From contig NC_091262.1 in the NCBI RefSeq assembly GCF_042477335.2, positions 67,876,001-67,940,000 of the forward strand: 64,000 nucleotides of DNA, given 5' to 3'. Positions 1 through 11,850 of the stretch are shown here, piece by piece. How positions within the stretch are numbered: position 1 is the first letter of the stretch; each line of letters opens with the position of its first letter. Source of the stretch: Ovis canadensis. Lineage: Eukaryota > Chordata > Mammalia > Artiodactyla > Bovidae. Made by a program: the position numbers and the translations under genes. Under the pieces are notes generated by a model, which was given only the letters and a program-made list of their open reading frames with translations, had not been told where the DNA came from and made no database searches.

Positions 1-208
1 TATATTTAATGGGGCCACCATTCCTATAGGCCTAAATCAAATGTTCTTCCTTATCTGAAGACTGGCTACACTCAACAGTCTTTTGGGGAAACTGAAAATA
101 CGTATTTCACAAGCTCCTTTTTCAGATATTCTTAATCAATATGTACGGGCTAGGACTTAAGGATTTTCATGTGTGATCACTCTCGAGATGATGCTAATTA
201 GAAGCCAC

Positions 209-381
209 CACTGAGAACTGCTAATCTAGAAAGTCATCTGCAGTCCTTGTTGAAAATACTGATTATCATGCCTGCCCTAGTAGAGACATGAATCAGAATT
301 TCCAGAGGTGAGACCTAAGAAGTTGTATTTTTAACATGTCTTCAGATGACTCATCATAGACAGGTTTGGGAAACATTGGTT
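209..381. mobile_element. MER5-like hAT DNA transposon relic
   Basis: Reads like a diverged MER5-type non-autonomous hAT element. It starts CACTGAGAACTG, has the internal 'gaatcagaatttccagaggtg' type core, and ends with a roughly complementary terminus (GGTTTGGGAAACATTGG). Assignment is from memory of the family consensus. Confidence 0.5.
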
Positions 382-1388
382 AAGAGAATACCAAAAAATC
401 AGGATCTGTGATCAAAGCTGACAGAAAGGGCAGCATCCTCTCATAGGATGAAGCAACTAAAAGAAAAACATGTTAAAAGCTAAGCTCAGCCCATCACATC
501 CCAGAGCAGCAGCAATCACTGATTTTTGGTTACAAACTAGTCGAAGTCTGACAGGACTTCATGGGAGACAGTACTTGACCTCTCCTCTGTGGAAATACTA
601 GCCTTAGAAATGTTGGAAATGGACTTTGTAGAGAGAAGTGTCATCAGTAAACTTCCCTTTCTGTGGATATTAGAGACTATTCTCAGTCACTGCTTTGTAT
701 TCGACATCCAGATTTGTAAATGTTAACATAATGGTAAAAGCAAAGGCAGACCAGGGCAGAAATGAATCACTGGCTTGATGCTTTAGCTCCTTGCTCCCCA
801 ACATCTATACTTATTCCTCATTTACTCATGTCTTAGAGGAAGAAGCACTCTAAGATATTTATTTACACTAATCAGGTGCCCTGAATATCATCCCCTCAAC
901 TATCCTTTTCATTATGCCCTCTGATACAGTTTTTACCTTATTATGTTCTCCTTTATTACACCCTCTATATAGCTTCACCATATTCCTATCTACCAGCATT
1001 TTCATCTTACCATATAAGTATATCCATTCTCTCCCATATTGAAACTATTCCTCAATACATTTTTTTTTATCTCTGAGATACCTAATAGTCCCTTTTTCTT
1101 TACTACAACTAAAATTCTCAACACTTATTTAGACGTAAATGTGGCTGTTACTCATCAAATGGGTATTTGGGTGCTTCCTGAGCTATAGAAGACATTTTTC
1201 ATTGCCAAATAAATAACTCCATCTGTGTGTCAGATAAGTGCCTAAAGTTCAGAATGTCCTAATCTGAAATTGTCACCCCTAACTCCTCTTCCCCAACATG
1301 TGTTTTCTGTGTCTGTATCCCCATTTTAATGAATCAAATATACATATAGCTAGATTTCCAAACTAGAAATCATGTGAAATTCCTCTTT
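382..1388. other. Unassigned AT-rich intergenic DNA
   Basis: No open frame, tRNA or repeat I can name. The stretch 900-1080 is pyrimidine-rich and could hold very old LINE2 material, but I cannot support it. Confidence 0.5.
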
Positions 1389-1590
1389 CTCCCTGTAGCT
1401 CAAGTGGTAAAGAATCTCCCTGCAATGCAGGAGACCAGGGTTCAATCCCTGAGTCAGGAAGATCCCCTGGAGAAAGGGAACGGTAATCCACTCCAGTAAT
1501 CCTGCCTGGAGAATCCCATGAACAGAGAAGGCTGGCAGGCTACAGTTCTTGGGGTTGCAGAGTCAGACACAACTGAGCAACTAACACACA
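1389..1590 (+). mobile_element. Bov-tA SINE
   Basis: tRNA-Glu-derived head with A/B-box-like segments (tagctcaagtggtaaagaat, ggttcaatccctgagtc) followed by the Bov-A body ending agtcagacacaactgagcaactaacacaca. Moderately diverged and noncoding. Confidence 0.93.
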
Positions 1591-2064
1591 ATTTGTCTTC
1601 ATGATAAATCTCAAATCCATTTCCCTTTCACTCCCCACAAACAACACATCAGTTCAAGACTTTGTCATTTAAGCTCAATAATGCAACATCTCGATCAAGT
1701 CATATCCAGCCCAGAGCTCTCCATATTTTCCGGTCATCAAAAGAAATCTCATCAAATCTTGGTGAAAGGATTCAAGTCTAACACATTTCCTCATCTGCTA
1801 GTTAAAAAACCTCAAAAGTAAAGGAAATGAGCCAGCAATATGGTAATATAATTTATGTGATATTATTTGGATACTACACATTTTGTCTGTTTTTCTTTGT
1901 TGCTTTTGTTTTGGTGGGTTTTGGAGGTTTTGTTTTTTATCTCTATGCCAGTTCAAACCCATAGTCACAGGGTTTGCCATAGAGCTTTCTGATTCTCTAT
2001 TTCCATAACATTTTTAAACAAGTTTTAGGGGGAAAATATCAAGATTTGTTTAAAACTCCAAATA
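1591..2064. other. Unassigned intergenic DNA
   Basis: No recognisable element. A 60-codon minus-strand open frame at 1798..1980 has no recognisable protein features. Confidence 0.5.
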
Positions 2065-2681
2065 TGTTATAGTTTTCTCAGGGTATATGCCAAGTAGTGG
2101 GATTGCTGGTTATATGGTGGTTGGCTTTTTTTTTAGTTTTTTAAGGAAGCTCCAAAGAGGCATGTTTCCCAATAATCATTGCAGCACTATTTAAAATAGC
2201 CAGGACATGAAAGCTACTTAAATGTCCATAGACAGATGAATGGATAAATAAGATGTGGTACATGTATACAATGGAACATTACTTAGCCATAAAAAGAAAT
2301 AAAGTTGGGTCATTTGTAGTGATGTGGATGGACCTAGAGTCTGTCATACAGAGTGAAGTCAGTCAGGAAGAGAAAAACAAATATTGTATATTAACATATA
2401 TGTGCGCAATCTAGAAAGATGGTACAGATGAGCCTGTGTGCAGGGCAGGAATAGAGACACAGACATAGTGAATGGACATGCGGACACAGAGGAGGAAGGA
2501 GAAGCTGAGACAGATTGGGAGAGCAGCACTGTCTATACACGACCATGTGTAAAATAGAGAGTTGGCGAGAAGCAGCTGTATAACATAGGGAGCTCAGCTC
2601 AGAGCTGTGATGACCTAGAGGGGTGGGATTGAGGGTGGAAGAGAGGTTCAGGGAGAGGGGACATATGTGTGCGTGTGTGTG

Positions 2682-2684
<3 letters not shown>

Positions 2685-2736
<52 letters not shown>
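2685..2736. repeat. (AT)n microsatellite
   Basis: About 25 uninterrupted AT units inside the L1 3' UTR, preceded by a short (GT)n run. Likely length-polymorphic. Confidence 0.95.
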
Positions 2737-2787
2737 GATTTACTTCACTGTACAGCAGAAACCAATACAACATTGTAAAGCAATTAT

Positions 2788-3009
2788 GCCTGCATGCAAA
2801 GTCACTTCAGTTGTGTCTGAATCTGCTACCCCATGAACTATATAGACCACCAGGCTCCTCTGTCCATGGGATTCTTTAGGCAAGAATACTGGAGTGGGTT
2901 GCCATGCTCTCCTCCAGGAGATCTTCCTAATCCAGGGATCAAAACTGCATCTGTCTCTGCCCATGCACTGGCAGGTGGGTTCTTTACCACTAGCCCACCT
3001 GGGAAGCCC
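2788..3009 (-). mobile_element. Bov-tA SINE nested in L1 tail
   Basis: Reverse-complement Bov-tA. It is flanked by a perfect 11-bp target-site duplication AAAGCAATTAT at 2777..2787 and 3010..3020, so it inserted after the L1. Confidence 0.95.
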
Positions 3010-3318
3010 AAAGCAATTATACTCTAATAAAAATTTTTTTAAACTTCAAATACATAATTTGGGTTGTTCCAGCAAGCAAAAACCTCTCTAGGAGAGTCAA
3101 AAGTTATAATTTCTTATTGTAGAAATCATGTCCCTTTATTGTTGGAATTTAATTTTCAGAATTTCTTAGCAGTTTCTAAGTGGTTGGAGAGCTATCAAAC
3201 AAAGTTTATGCTCTTTTACTTAAACAGCAGTGTTCACTGAGGACAATGTGCTTAATAGCAAAGAAAAAGTAAAAATGATACCCATAATCCCACACTCAAA
3301 GTTAACAAGAGTTAAAGT

Positions 3319-3825
3319 CAGAGTTCTCCAGAGAAACAGAATCAATAGGATAGATGCAAATATAGACATAGATATATATATTGATATATATAGACATATA
3401 CATATGGTATCTTTTATCATAGCTCCATGTATATGTATAAAGAGAATTACTTTAAGGAATTGGCTCCCATGATTGTGGGACTGGCAAGTTTAAAATCACA
3501 GAGTAGGCCAGCAGGCATTCGTGTGTCAGTCTTGAGCCCAAAATTTGTATGAGAGTCTGGGAGGCTGAAAACCAAGATAGGCACCAATGCTTCAGTCTTG
3601 AGGAAAAATTTCCTCACCATGAAACTTCTATTTTTGCTCTTAAGCCCCTTCAAAAGATGGGAAAAGACTCATTCACATTATCAAGGGTAGTCTCCTTTAC
3701 TTGAAAGACAGTTTATTACAGCTATTTATCACAAGTTCAAAATACCAGCACAACAACACTTGGATAAGTATTTGATGAAATAATGGGTACTATAGCCTAG
3801 CTAAATCAACAATAATATTAGCCAT
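3319..3825. mobile_element. Ancient mammalian LTR-like repeat
   Basis: Follows a common mammalian interspersed repeat that starts 'cagagttctccagagaaacag', continues 'aaggaattggctcccatgat' and ends near 'ctagctaaatcaac'. I believe it belongs to an old LTR/MaLR-type group but cannot name the subfamily. Noncoding. Confidence 0.6.
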
Positions 3826-4094
3826 TCAACCATATAACACTTCCCTCTGTCTTTTTCTAGGCATAAATGGGATTACACATACAAATCCTATGATAGAAAC
3901 TAACAAATAAAAGCATTTCTAAAGAAGTTTCTTGTGTCAAATTAAACTGCCATTCTAATAACCAAGAGTTTATTATTAACTTTTAAAGTGTTTACTTATA
4001 TGCTATTATACAAGGAGACTACAACATCTCCACATTCACAGAGATATGTTTAGTTTTGCCAGTTCAATCGTGTGTAATTGACTTCACAAAGAAA
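3826..4094. other. Unassigned intergenic DNA
   Basis: AT-rich. No feature recognised. Confidence 0.5.
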
Positions 4095-5740
4095 TCTTGG
4101 GATCTTCTCTGAGGGGCCAGGTCAAGATGGCAGAATAGGAGGATATGGAGCTTACCTCCTCCCATAAATACATCAAAAATACATCTACATGTGGAATGCT
4201 TCTCACAGATTACCTGGTGAATACTGGCAGATGATAGTATAAAACTCAAATTGCAATAAAGATCACCACATACCCAGCTAGGATGAAAGAGAAAGAAAAA
4301 AGGAATTGGAATGGGAGCTTGTATGCTGGGAAAGAGCTGGGAAAGAGGAGAGGTTCCCTCGCCCTGGGAAGCCTCTTGACTGGCAGGGACATGAGCTGGA
4401 ACAGAAAGGGAGCTTCAGAGGCTCGTAGGAGAGTACAGCAGCCATCTTGCAGTAAGCAGAACAGAGAGAGACCAGAGCAAAGGGACCGTGCCACCTTCCT
4501 GCACTCCCCAGCCTGAGACAAAAGTCTGTTAGTGTGTGCAGGGGCTGGGTGCTGAAATCCAGGCTTCAGAGGACACACACGGAGAGAAGACTGGGGTTGG
4601 CTGAAACCTGAAGAGGGCAGAGTATGGCCCAAGCTACATACAACTGAGGGTATGTGCAGAAAGGAGCTGAGGTTGATCATTGAAGCCTCATTACTAATGC
4701 AAGCACTCAAAGAGGGGGAGGGGGCAAGGCACACCATAGCAGCCTCATTTTCAATCACAGTGAGCATGGCTCCACCTCTGCATGTTCAAGGAGCAGGCAA
4801 GTGCTTGCCCACACATGTAGGCAGGGCTGAAATTTGAGCTCTCTTCCGGCATGGTTGTACAATATATAGATTTACGCCACCACCACCAGGACCAGTTTAA
4901 ACTCAACACCTGTGGGACATCTGAACAGAATACTCAGAATACTCATGTCCCTGTGGCTAAGGCCAGTCCAGTATTAGCACCTATGGGCTGGGTCATAGTC
5001 TGGGCTGCTTCTGTAGCTCCCAAGGTGCATCCAGGTGCATGACTACTGTGATCTTGGTACCTGACTCAGTGGATCTGGGCAGGCGGTTTTGTGACTACAC
5101 CAGGGTCTGCTGCCTGCCTTTCCATGACTGAGAAGAGGTTGAGGGTGGTGTCAAAAAGAGTGTACTTTGTCAGCCCATACAATGGGTGGCAGGCAACACC
5201 AGAGTACACACTTCCCAGTGGAAAGCTCCTGCAGAGGAAGGCTCAGTGGCTCCTCTCCCAGCAGGAGTGCTCCAGTCCCACCTACCTCACAGTACAGCTC
5301 AGAAGGGAACCTGGGGCCTTGTACACCAACAACTGGGGAGTCGAACCTGCCCCTGCTAGGACTGTGACAATCACAGAGCAAAGAGGAAGCCTCTCTCAAT
5401 ATCCACGGCAGGCTGTAGTCACCAGAGCAGTCATACCCTCTATCAAAAGGGGAAAAAACCAGCATACACTGAGGAAAAATGCAGCAGATATACTTACTAA
5501 AAACAGCTCTTGCACCAAAAATATTAGACATACACAGGCTACATGGGGATGCAACCCTCCATGACCACAGTAGATAACTGTTTCCCCTAAACTCATAGAG
5601 ACAGAGAAAATAAGTAAAATGAAGAAACAGAGGAACCACTGCCAACTAAATGATTAAGAAAATTCCCTTGAAAGAACAAATGATGAAACAGTCCTCTTCA
5701 CTCTAATAGACACTGGTTCAAAAGGAGGTAATAAAAAATA

Positions 5741-6617
5741 ATGAAGGAATTAAGAAAGGCTATTGATATACATGCAGATTACTGTAAAAAGGAACTAGAA
5801 ACTATAAAAAGGAACCAAGTAAAATTAGAAAATTCATTTGCTGAGATGAAAGCTGAGCTAAAGCCTAGGCAGAGCAAACTGAATAATGTAGAAGAACAAA
5901 TAAGTGATCTGGAAGATAGAATAATGAAAATTATCCAATTAGAACAGAGGACAGAAAGACAAATGAAAAAAATGAAAGCAACATATGGGACCAAAGCAAT
6001 AATAAAAAGCATGACAATCATTCATAGTTGGGATCCCAAAGGGGAAGAAAGAGAAAGGGGGATCAAAAATGCATTTGAAAAAATTATGCCTGAAAACTTC
6101 CTAAACTTAAAGAAGGAAACAGATATCCAGGAGCAGGAAGCACAGAGAGTACCAAACAAGATGAACTCAAACAAGACCTACAATAAGACATACTATAGTT
6201 AAAATGGCAAAAGTTAAAGAGACAAAGCTAAACACAGCAAGAGAGGGGACTTGCCTAGTGGTCCACTGGCTAGGACTCTGTTCTCCCAATGCAGGGGGTC
6301 CAGGTTTAATCCCTGGGCAAGGAACTAGATCCCACATGCCACAATCAAGATCAAAGATTCCGCATGCCATAGCTAAGGCCTGGCACAGCCAAATAAATAA
6401 AAAAATTTTTTAAAAATAAGTGCAGCAAGAGAAAAACAAAGAGTTAGCTAAAAGTGATATTGGCTGATTTCTTTACAGAAAAGTTGCAGGCCAGAAGGGA
6501 GTGGCAAGATATATTCAAAGTCCTAAAAGGGAAAAACATGCAACTTAGGATACTCTACCCAGCAAGATTAGCATTTAGAATAGAAGGATAGATAAAGAAT
6601 TTCTCAGACAAGCAAAT
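5741..6617 (+). pseudogene. L1 ORF1 relic (RNA-binding coiled-coil protein)
   Basis: The 153-codon open frame at 5741..6202 encodes a lysine/glutamate-rich coiled coil with the L1 ORF1-like 'EEQISDLEDRIMKI' and 'AFEKIMPENFLNLKKETDIQEQEAQRVP' type segments. After the SINE, 6433..6617 resumes with DNA that would encode the C-terminal region ('...LQARREWQDIFKVLKG...' type), but stops and frameshifts interrupt it. L1 ORF1 normally encodes the trimeric chaperone of the L1 RNP. This copy cannot be functional. Confidence 0.8.
6245..6422 (+). mobile_element. CHR-type (CHR-2-like) SINE
   Basis: tRNA-derived head 'gacttgcctagtggtccact' and a 'cccacatgccacaa' body ending gcacagccaaataaataaa plus an A-rich tail. 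Target-site duplication CAGCAAGAGA at 6235..6244 and 6423..6432. This family is shared by Cetartiodactyla, older than Bov-tA. Confidence 0.9.
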
Positions 6618-6619
6618 AG

Positions 6620-6801
6620 CTGATGGGACACTGCTCTATAACACAGGGAGCTCAACTTGGCGCTCTGTGATGACCTAGAGGGTCAGCTCAAAAGGGAGGG
6701 GATATATGTGTTCTTATAGCTGATTTACATTGTTGCACAGCAGAAACCAACACAACACTGTAAAGCGATTATGCTTCAATTAAAAATAAATTTAAAAAAA
6801 A
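6620..6801 (+). mobile_element. Short L1 3' UTR insertion
   Basis: Severely 5'-truncated L1 tail (tataacacagggagctcaac ... gcagaaaccaacacaacactg) inserted into the ORF1/inter-ORF region of the older L1, which resumes after it. Confidence 0.85.
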
Positions 6802-7313
6802 TAATATAACAATGCTAAACCTAGCCTAAAAGTAATACTGAAAGGTCTTCTCTAAATAGAAAATAAGCAAGAATCCATAGGAAAGAGAAAATTACAATTG
6901 GAAAGTAAATCGCTTAAATAAGCCACTACACAGATTAAAAAATGTTTATGAAAGTGAGGATAACTACAGTGGATAGCAAAAGAATAAAAATGATAATATA
7001 AAAGAATACATCAAAATCATAAAATGTGGAAGAGGAGAGTAAGAAAATGGGGATCTTTTTCTAGAATGTGTTTGAGCCTATATGATTACCAGTCTAAAGC
7101 AAGCAGATATAATAATGGATTAGAATAATTGAAAAACAGGATAACCACAAATCAAAAACATACAGTAGATTAACAAAAAAAAAAAAATAAGAGAGAGTGA
7201 ACACAAGCTTAAAACAGAAGAAAATCATCAAACCACACAACGAGAGTCTCCTGGGGAGACAGGCGACAGCTGTGGCTCACTGTGGGGACAAGGACACTGG
7301 TGTCAAGACATAC

Positions 7314-7518
7314 TGTGCTGAGCTGATCAGTCATGTCTGACTGTTTGCAACACCATGAACTGTAGCCTGCCAAACTCCTTTGTTTATGGGATTCTCCTGG
7401 CAAGAATATTGGAGTGGGTAGCCATTCTATTTTCCAAGGAATCTTCCTGAACCAGGGATAGAACCCAGGTATCCTGCATTGCAGGCAGATTCTTTATCAT
7501 CTGAACCACCAGGAAAGC
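7314..7518 (-). mobile_element. Bov-tA SINE
   Basis: Reverse-complement Bov-tA: 'gatcagtcatgtctgactg' through to 'ctgaaccaccaggaaagc'. Moderately diverged. Confidence 0.9.
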
Positions 7519-7569
7519 AAAGTTAGACATACTAGACTGAGGAGTACTAGTTGGCATGATCTCTCCTGG

Positions 7570-7628
7570 GGCTTCCCTTGTGGCTCAGCTGGTAAAGAGT
7601 CGCGAAGAGCCGGACACAATTTTTTTTC
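7570..7628 (+). mobile_element. Internally deleted Bov-tA SINE
   Basis: About 30 bp of the tRNA head (ggcttcccttgtggctcag) run straight into the SINE 3' end (gtcgcgaagagccggacac). The roughly 150 bp in between are missing. Confidence 0.75.
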
Positions 7629-7796
7629 CTCAAAGTGAAAATGAGCGACTTTACTTCTCCTGGAAACTACCATTTTGACACCAAGACCTGGTCCCACACA
7701 GCATACTGCAGGCTCCATTGTTGGGATGCCTCAGGCCAAACAACCAAAGGAGTAGGAACACAGCCCCACCCGTCGGCAGACAGGCAGCCTCAGTTC

Positions 7797-9001
7797 AGTT
7801 CAGTCGCTCTGTCGTGTCCGACTCTTTGTGACCCCATGAATCGCAGCACACCAGGCCTCCCTGTCCATCACCAACTCCCGGAGTTCACTCAGATTCACAT
7901 CCATCGAGTCCATGATGCCATCCAGCCATCTCATCCTCTGTCGTCCCCTTCTCCTCCTGCCCCCAATCCCTCCCAGCATCAGAGTCTTTTCCAATGAGTC
8001 AACTCTTCGCATGAAGTGGCCAAAGTACTGCAGTTTCAGCTTTAGCATCATTCCTTCCAAAGAAATCCCAGGGCTGATCTCCTTCAGAATGGACTGGTTG
8101 GATATCCTTGCAGTCCAAGGGACTCTCAAGAGTCTTCTCCAACACCACATTTCAAAAGCATCCATTCTTCGGCGCTCAGCCTTCTTCACAGTCCAACTCT
8201 CACATCCATACATGACTACTGGAAAAACCATAGCCTTGAATAGACGGACCTTAGTTGGCAAAGTAATGTCTCTGCTTTTGAATATGCTATCTAGGTTGGT
8301 CATAACTTTTCTTCCAAGGAGTAAGCGTTTTTTAATTTGGCTGCAGTCACCATCTGCAGTGATTTTGGAGCCCCAAAACATAAAGTCTGACACTGTTTCC
8401 ACTGTTTCCCCATCTATTTCCCATGAAGTGATGGGACCAGATGCCATGATCTTCGTTTTCTGAATGTTGAGCTGTAAGCCAACTTTTTCACTCTCCTCTT
8501 TTACTTTCATCAAGAGGCTTTTTAGTTCCTCTTCACTTTCTGCCATAAGGGTGGTGTCATCTGCATATCTGAGGTTATCGATATTTCTCCTGGCAATCTT
8601 GCTTCCAGCCTGTTTCTTCCAGCCCAGCGTTTCTCATGATGTACTCTGCATTAAGTTAAATAAGCAGGGTGACAGTATACAGCCTTGACGTACTCCTTTT
8701 CCTATTTGGAACCAGTGTGTTGTTCCATGTCCAGTTCTAACTGTTGCTTCCTGACCTGCATACAGATTTCTCAAGAGGCAGGTGGTCTGGTATTCCCATC
8801 TCTTTCAAAATTTTCCACAGTTTATTGTGATCCACACAGTCAAAGGCTTTGGCAGAGTCAATAAAGCAGAAATAAATGTTTTTCTGGAATTCTCTTCCTT
8901 TTTCCATGATCCAGCGGATGTTGGCGATTTAATCTCTGGTTCCTCTGCCTTTTCTAAAACCAGCTTGAACATCAGGAAGTTCACGGTTCACATATTGCTG
9001 A
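7797..9001 (-). mobile_element. BovB LINE, 5'-truncated
   Basis: The 3' end is at 7797 (the ttcagttcag terminal run, reverse-complemented 'actgaactga'); the 5' end is truncated at 9001 inside the reverse-transcriptase region. An open frame at 7800..8546 (248 codons) covers the post-RT C-terminal domain ('[20 protein letters not shown]' onward, with the [12 protein letters not shown] segment). Upstream frames are broken, so it is a dead copy. It split the L1 5' UTR at 'ggcagcct/gctgcct'. Confidence 0.95.
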
Positions 9002-9034
9002 AGCTGCCTAAAGTCTTCCAAACCCACAGCCACC

Positions 9035-9530
9035 TGGTCAATGGCTAAAGAAGATACGGTACATATATACAAAAGGATATTACTCAGTTGTATAAATGAA
9101 TGAAATATTGTCATGTGCAACAACATGGATGGACTAGAGATTATCATACTAAATGAAGTAAGTTAGAGAAAAACAAAGATCATATCATTTGTATGTGGAA
9201 TCTTAAAAAAAGAGATGAACTGACAAAGCAGAAAGAGATTTGTGGACTTGGAAAATAAACTTATGGTTAACAAAGGGAAAATAGGGAGGGATAAATTATG
9301 AGGTAGAGATTAACATAAACACAGTCTCATATATAAAATAGATAATCAACAAATACCTACTGTATAGCACAGGGAACTCTACTCAATACTCTGTAATAAT
9401 GTATATGGGAAAGAATCTGAAAAAGAGAACATATACATATATATATAACTGAATCTCTTTGCTGTATCCCCTGAAACTAATACAACACTGTAAGTCAACT
9501 CTAGTCCAATATGAAATATTAAAAAAAATT
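9035..9530 (+). mobile_element. L1 3' end
   Basis: L1 ORF2 terminus and 3' UTR: 'aacatggatggactagagat', 'tgtggaatcttaaaaaa', 'tgaaactaatacaacactgtaagtcaactc' and an A-rich end. Frames decayed. Confidence 0.88.
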
Positions 9531-9805
9531 AAGTAAAAAAATAGTATACTAAGAGAAGATCATAACAAATTCTGTCTTCATGTTCTCATATTACAACTAC
9601 AGAGGCTGAAAGTGCAAGAGACAACGTTGCTGGTAAACATTTCATGGATTCAGCAAGTATACCAGATTTCATGCTGGAAACTGAAAGTACATTTAGTTAA
9701 AAGGACTAATGCAATTTCTAATATACTGGCAGTGACCAAGGAAAATTTGCATTTTGTATCTCAGTCAAGATACTCAAAAACCGGAAACAGTGGCAGATTT
9801 TTTTT
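9531..9805. other. Unassigned intergenic DNA
   Basis: Short stretch between an L1 tail and a BovB. Nothing recognised. Confidence 0.5.
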
Positions 9806-10385
9806 TCCTTTGGGCTCCAAAATCACTGTGAATAGTGACTGCAGCCATTATATTAAAAGACACTTGTTCCTTGGAAGGAAAACTATGACAAACAGCATAT
9901 TAGAAAGTAGAGATATCACTTTGCTGACAAAGGCCCATATTGTCAAAGCTATAGCTTTTCCAGTAGTCATGTACAGATGTGAGAGTTGGACCATAAAGAA
10001 GGCTGAGTGCCAAAGAATTGATGCTTTCAAACTGTGGTGCTGAAGAAGACTTGTGAGAGTCCCTTGGACAGCAAGGAGATCAAACCACTCAATCCTAAAG
10101 GAAATCAACCCTGTATGTTCACTGGAAGGACTGATGCTGAAGCTGAAGCTGAAGCTCCAATACTTTGGCCACCTGATGAGAAAAGCCGATTCATTGGAAA
10201 AGACCCTGATGCTGGGAAAGATTGAAGGCAAAAGAAGAGAGTGACAGGATGAGATGGTTGGATAGCATCACTGACTCAATGCATATGAGCTTGAGCAAAC
10301 TCTGAGAGATAATGACGGACAGAGAAGCCTGGCATGCTGCAGTCCATGGGGTCGCAAAGAGTCAGACACGATGACGAACAAGAAT
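9806..10385 (+). mobile_element. BovB LINE 3' end
   Basis: 5'-truncated BovB encoding the post-RT C-terminal region in broken frames (9612..10043 overlaps its start; 10053..10244). Ends 'ggtcgcaaagagtcagacacgatgac'. It contains a small expansion of 'ctgaag' units near 10134-10152. Confidence 0.93.
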
Positions 10386-10487
10386 AACACCAGTTCTGTT
10401 CAGAGTCCATTCTGGATATGAATTCTTAAGTTTATGTAATGTAATTAAACAAGTTTTCCCTTCTATGCTTTGTGCTTTTGAACTTTC

Positions 10488-11758
10488 TAACACCGCACAC
10501 AAAAATAAACTCAAAATGGATTAAAGATCTAAATGTAAGATCAGAAACTATAAAACTCCTAGAGGAGAACATAGGCAAAACACTCTCAGACATAAATCAC
10601 AGCAGGATCCTCTATGATCCACCTCCCAGAATACTGGAAATAAAAGCAAAAATAAACAAATGGGATCTAATTAAAATTAAAAGCTTCTGCACAACCAAGG
10701 AAAATATAAGCAAGGTGAAAAGACAGCCTTCTGAATGGGAGAAAATAATAGCAAATGAAGCAACTGACAAACAACTAATCTCAAAAATATACAAGCAACT
10801 TATGCAGCTCAATTCCAAAAAAATAAATGACCCAATCAAAAAATGGGCCAAAGAACTAAACAGAAATTTCTCCAAAGAAGACATACGGATGGCTAACAAA
10901 CACATGAAAAGATGCTCAACATCACTCATTATTAGAGAAATGCAAATCAAAACCACAATGAGGTACCACTTCACACCAGTCAGAATGGCTGCGATCCAAA
11001 AATCTGCAAGCAATAAATGCTGGAGAGGGTGTGGAGAAAAGGGAACCCTCCTACACTGTTGGTGGGAATGCAAACTAGTACAGCCACTATGGAGAACAGT
11101 GTGGAGATTCCTTAAAAAATTGCAAATAGAACTACCTTATGACCCAGCAATCCCACTTCTGGGCATACACACCGAGGAAACCAGAATTGAAAGAGACACA
11201 TGTACCCCAATGTTCATCGCAGCACTGTTTATAATAGCCAGGACATGGAAACAACCTAGATGTCCATCAGCAGATGAATGGATAAGAAAGCTGTGGTACA
11301 TATACACAACGGAGTATTACTCAGCCGTTAAAAAGAATTCATTTGAATCAGTTCTGATGAGATGGATGAAACTGGAGCCGATTATACAGAGTGAAGTAAG
11401 CCAGAAAGAAAAACACCAATACAGTATACTAACACATATATATGGAATTTAGGAAGATGGCAATGACGACCCTGTATGCAAGACAGGGAAAGAGACACAG
11501 ATGTGTATAACGGACTTTTGGACTCAGAGGGAGAGGGAGAAGGTGGGATGATTTGGGAGAATGCCATTCTAACATGTATACTATCATGTGAATTGAATCG
11601 CCAGTCTATGTCTGACGCAGGATGCAGCATGCTTGGGGCTGGTGCATGGGGATGACCCAGAAAGATGTTATGGGGAGGGAGGTGGGAGGGGGGTTCATGT
11701 TTGGGAATGCATGTAAGAATTAAAGATTTTAAAATTAAAAAAAAAAAACAATAAAAAA
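10488..11758 (+). mobile_element. Young 5'-truncated L1 with open ORF2 C-terminus
   Basis: From 10488 the frame stays open to a stop at 11452 (about 320 codons of ORF2 C-terminus). It includes the C-rich tail motif '[19 protein letters not shown]' and '[12 protein letters not shown]'-like residues, then a 300-bp 3' UTR and an A-rich tail. Intact reading over nearly 1 kb and near identity to 29632..30090 point to a recent insertion. It lacks EN and RT domains, so it cannot move itself. Confidence 0.92.
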
Positions 11759-11850
11759 GTCCTCTCATCATGAAAAAATTTTAACATATCTTACAAATAT
11801 TTTTATAGTATCACCTCTAACATTTAATATTTAATTATTTTGGAATCATT

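Larger units (their letters stand above)
2065..3045 (+). mobile_element. L1 3' end (ORF2 tail and 3' UTR), SINE-interrupted
   Basis: Carries the typical L1 ORF2 C-terminal DNA (gcagcactatttaaaatagccagg, gatgaatggataaa, ggaacattacttagccat) followed by a ruminant L1 3' UTR ending gcagaaaccaatacaacattgtaaag. A Bov-tA SINE splits the last bases (2788..3009). Reading frames are broken. Confidence 0.9.
4095..7185 (+). mobile_element. L1 5' UTR, ORF1 and inter-ORF relic
   Basis: Begins at a typical L1 5' end (gggccaggtcaagatggcag), runs through a 1.6-kb GC-richer 5' UTR and an ORF1 relic, then inter-ORF sequence ending in an A-run near 7170-7187. ORF2 is absent. A CHR SINE (6245..6422) and a separate L1 3' end (6620..6801) are inserted in it. 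Open frames at 4246..4767(-), 5091..5564(+) and 5151..5645(-) lie in the UTR and are not genes. Confidence 0.85.
7222..9034 (+). mobile_element. Second L1 5' UTR relic, three times interrupted
   Basis: Pieces at 7222..7313, 7629..7796 and 9002..9034 match the L1 5' UTR also present at about 57230..57480 (shared 'tggctcactgtggggacaaggacac' and 'gacaccaagacctggtcccac' blocks). Interrupted by a Bov-tA, an internally deleted SINE and a BovB. It then abuts an L1 3' end at 9035, so the L1 body is missing. Confidence 0.75.

Noticed and set aside
1389..1470. tRNA gene from the SINE head
   Set aside because: tRNA-Glu-derived Bov-tA head. The cloverleaf is not intact and the same head recurs in every Bov-tA here.
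4246..5645. Frames of 157-173 codons on both strands
   Set aside because: All lie in an L1 5' UTR. No protein features and no conservation signal visible.
7797..7830. The 'ttcagttcag' repeats as a separate microsatellite
   Set aside because: They are the normal 3' terminus of BovB (actga units), seen at each BovB end.
7912..8463. 183-codon plus-strand frame (and similar ones at 20414..20968, 32084..32578, 58403..58657)
   Set aside because: Antisense shadow of BovB. The same frame recurs at every minus-oriented BovB copy.
10472..11452. 326-codon open frame as a host gene
   Set aside because: C-terminal part of L1 ORF2 in a 5'-truncated insertion.
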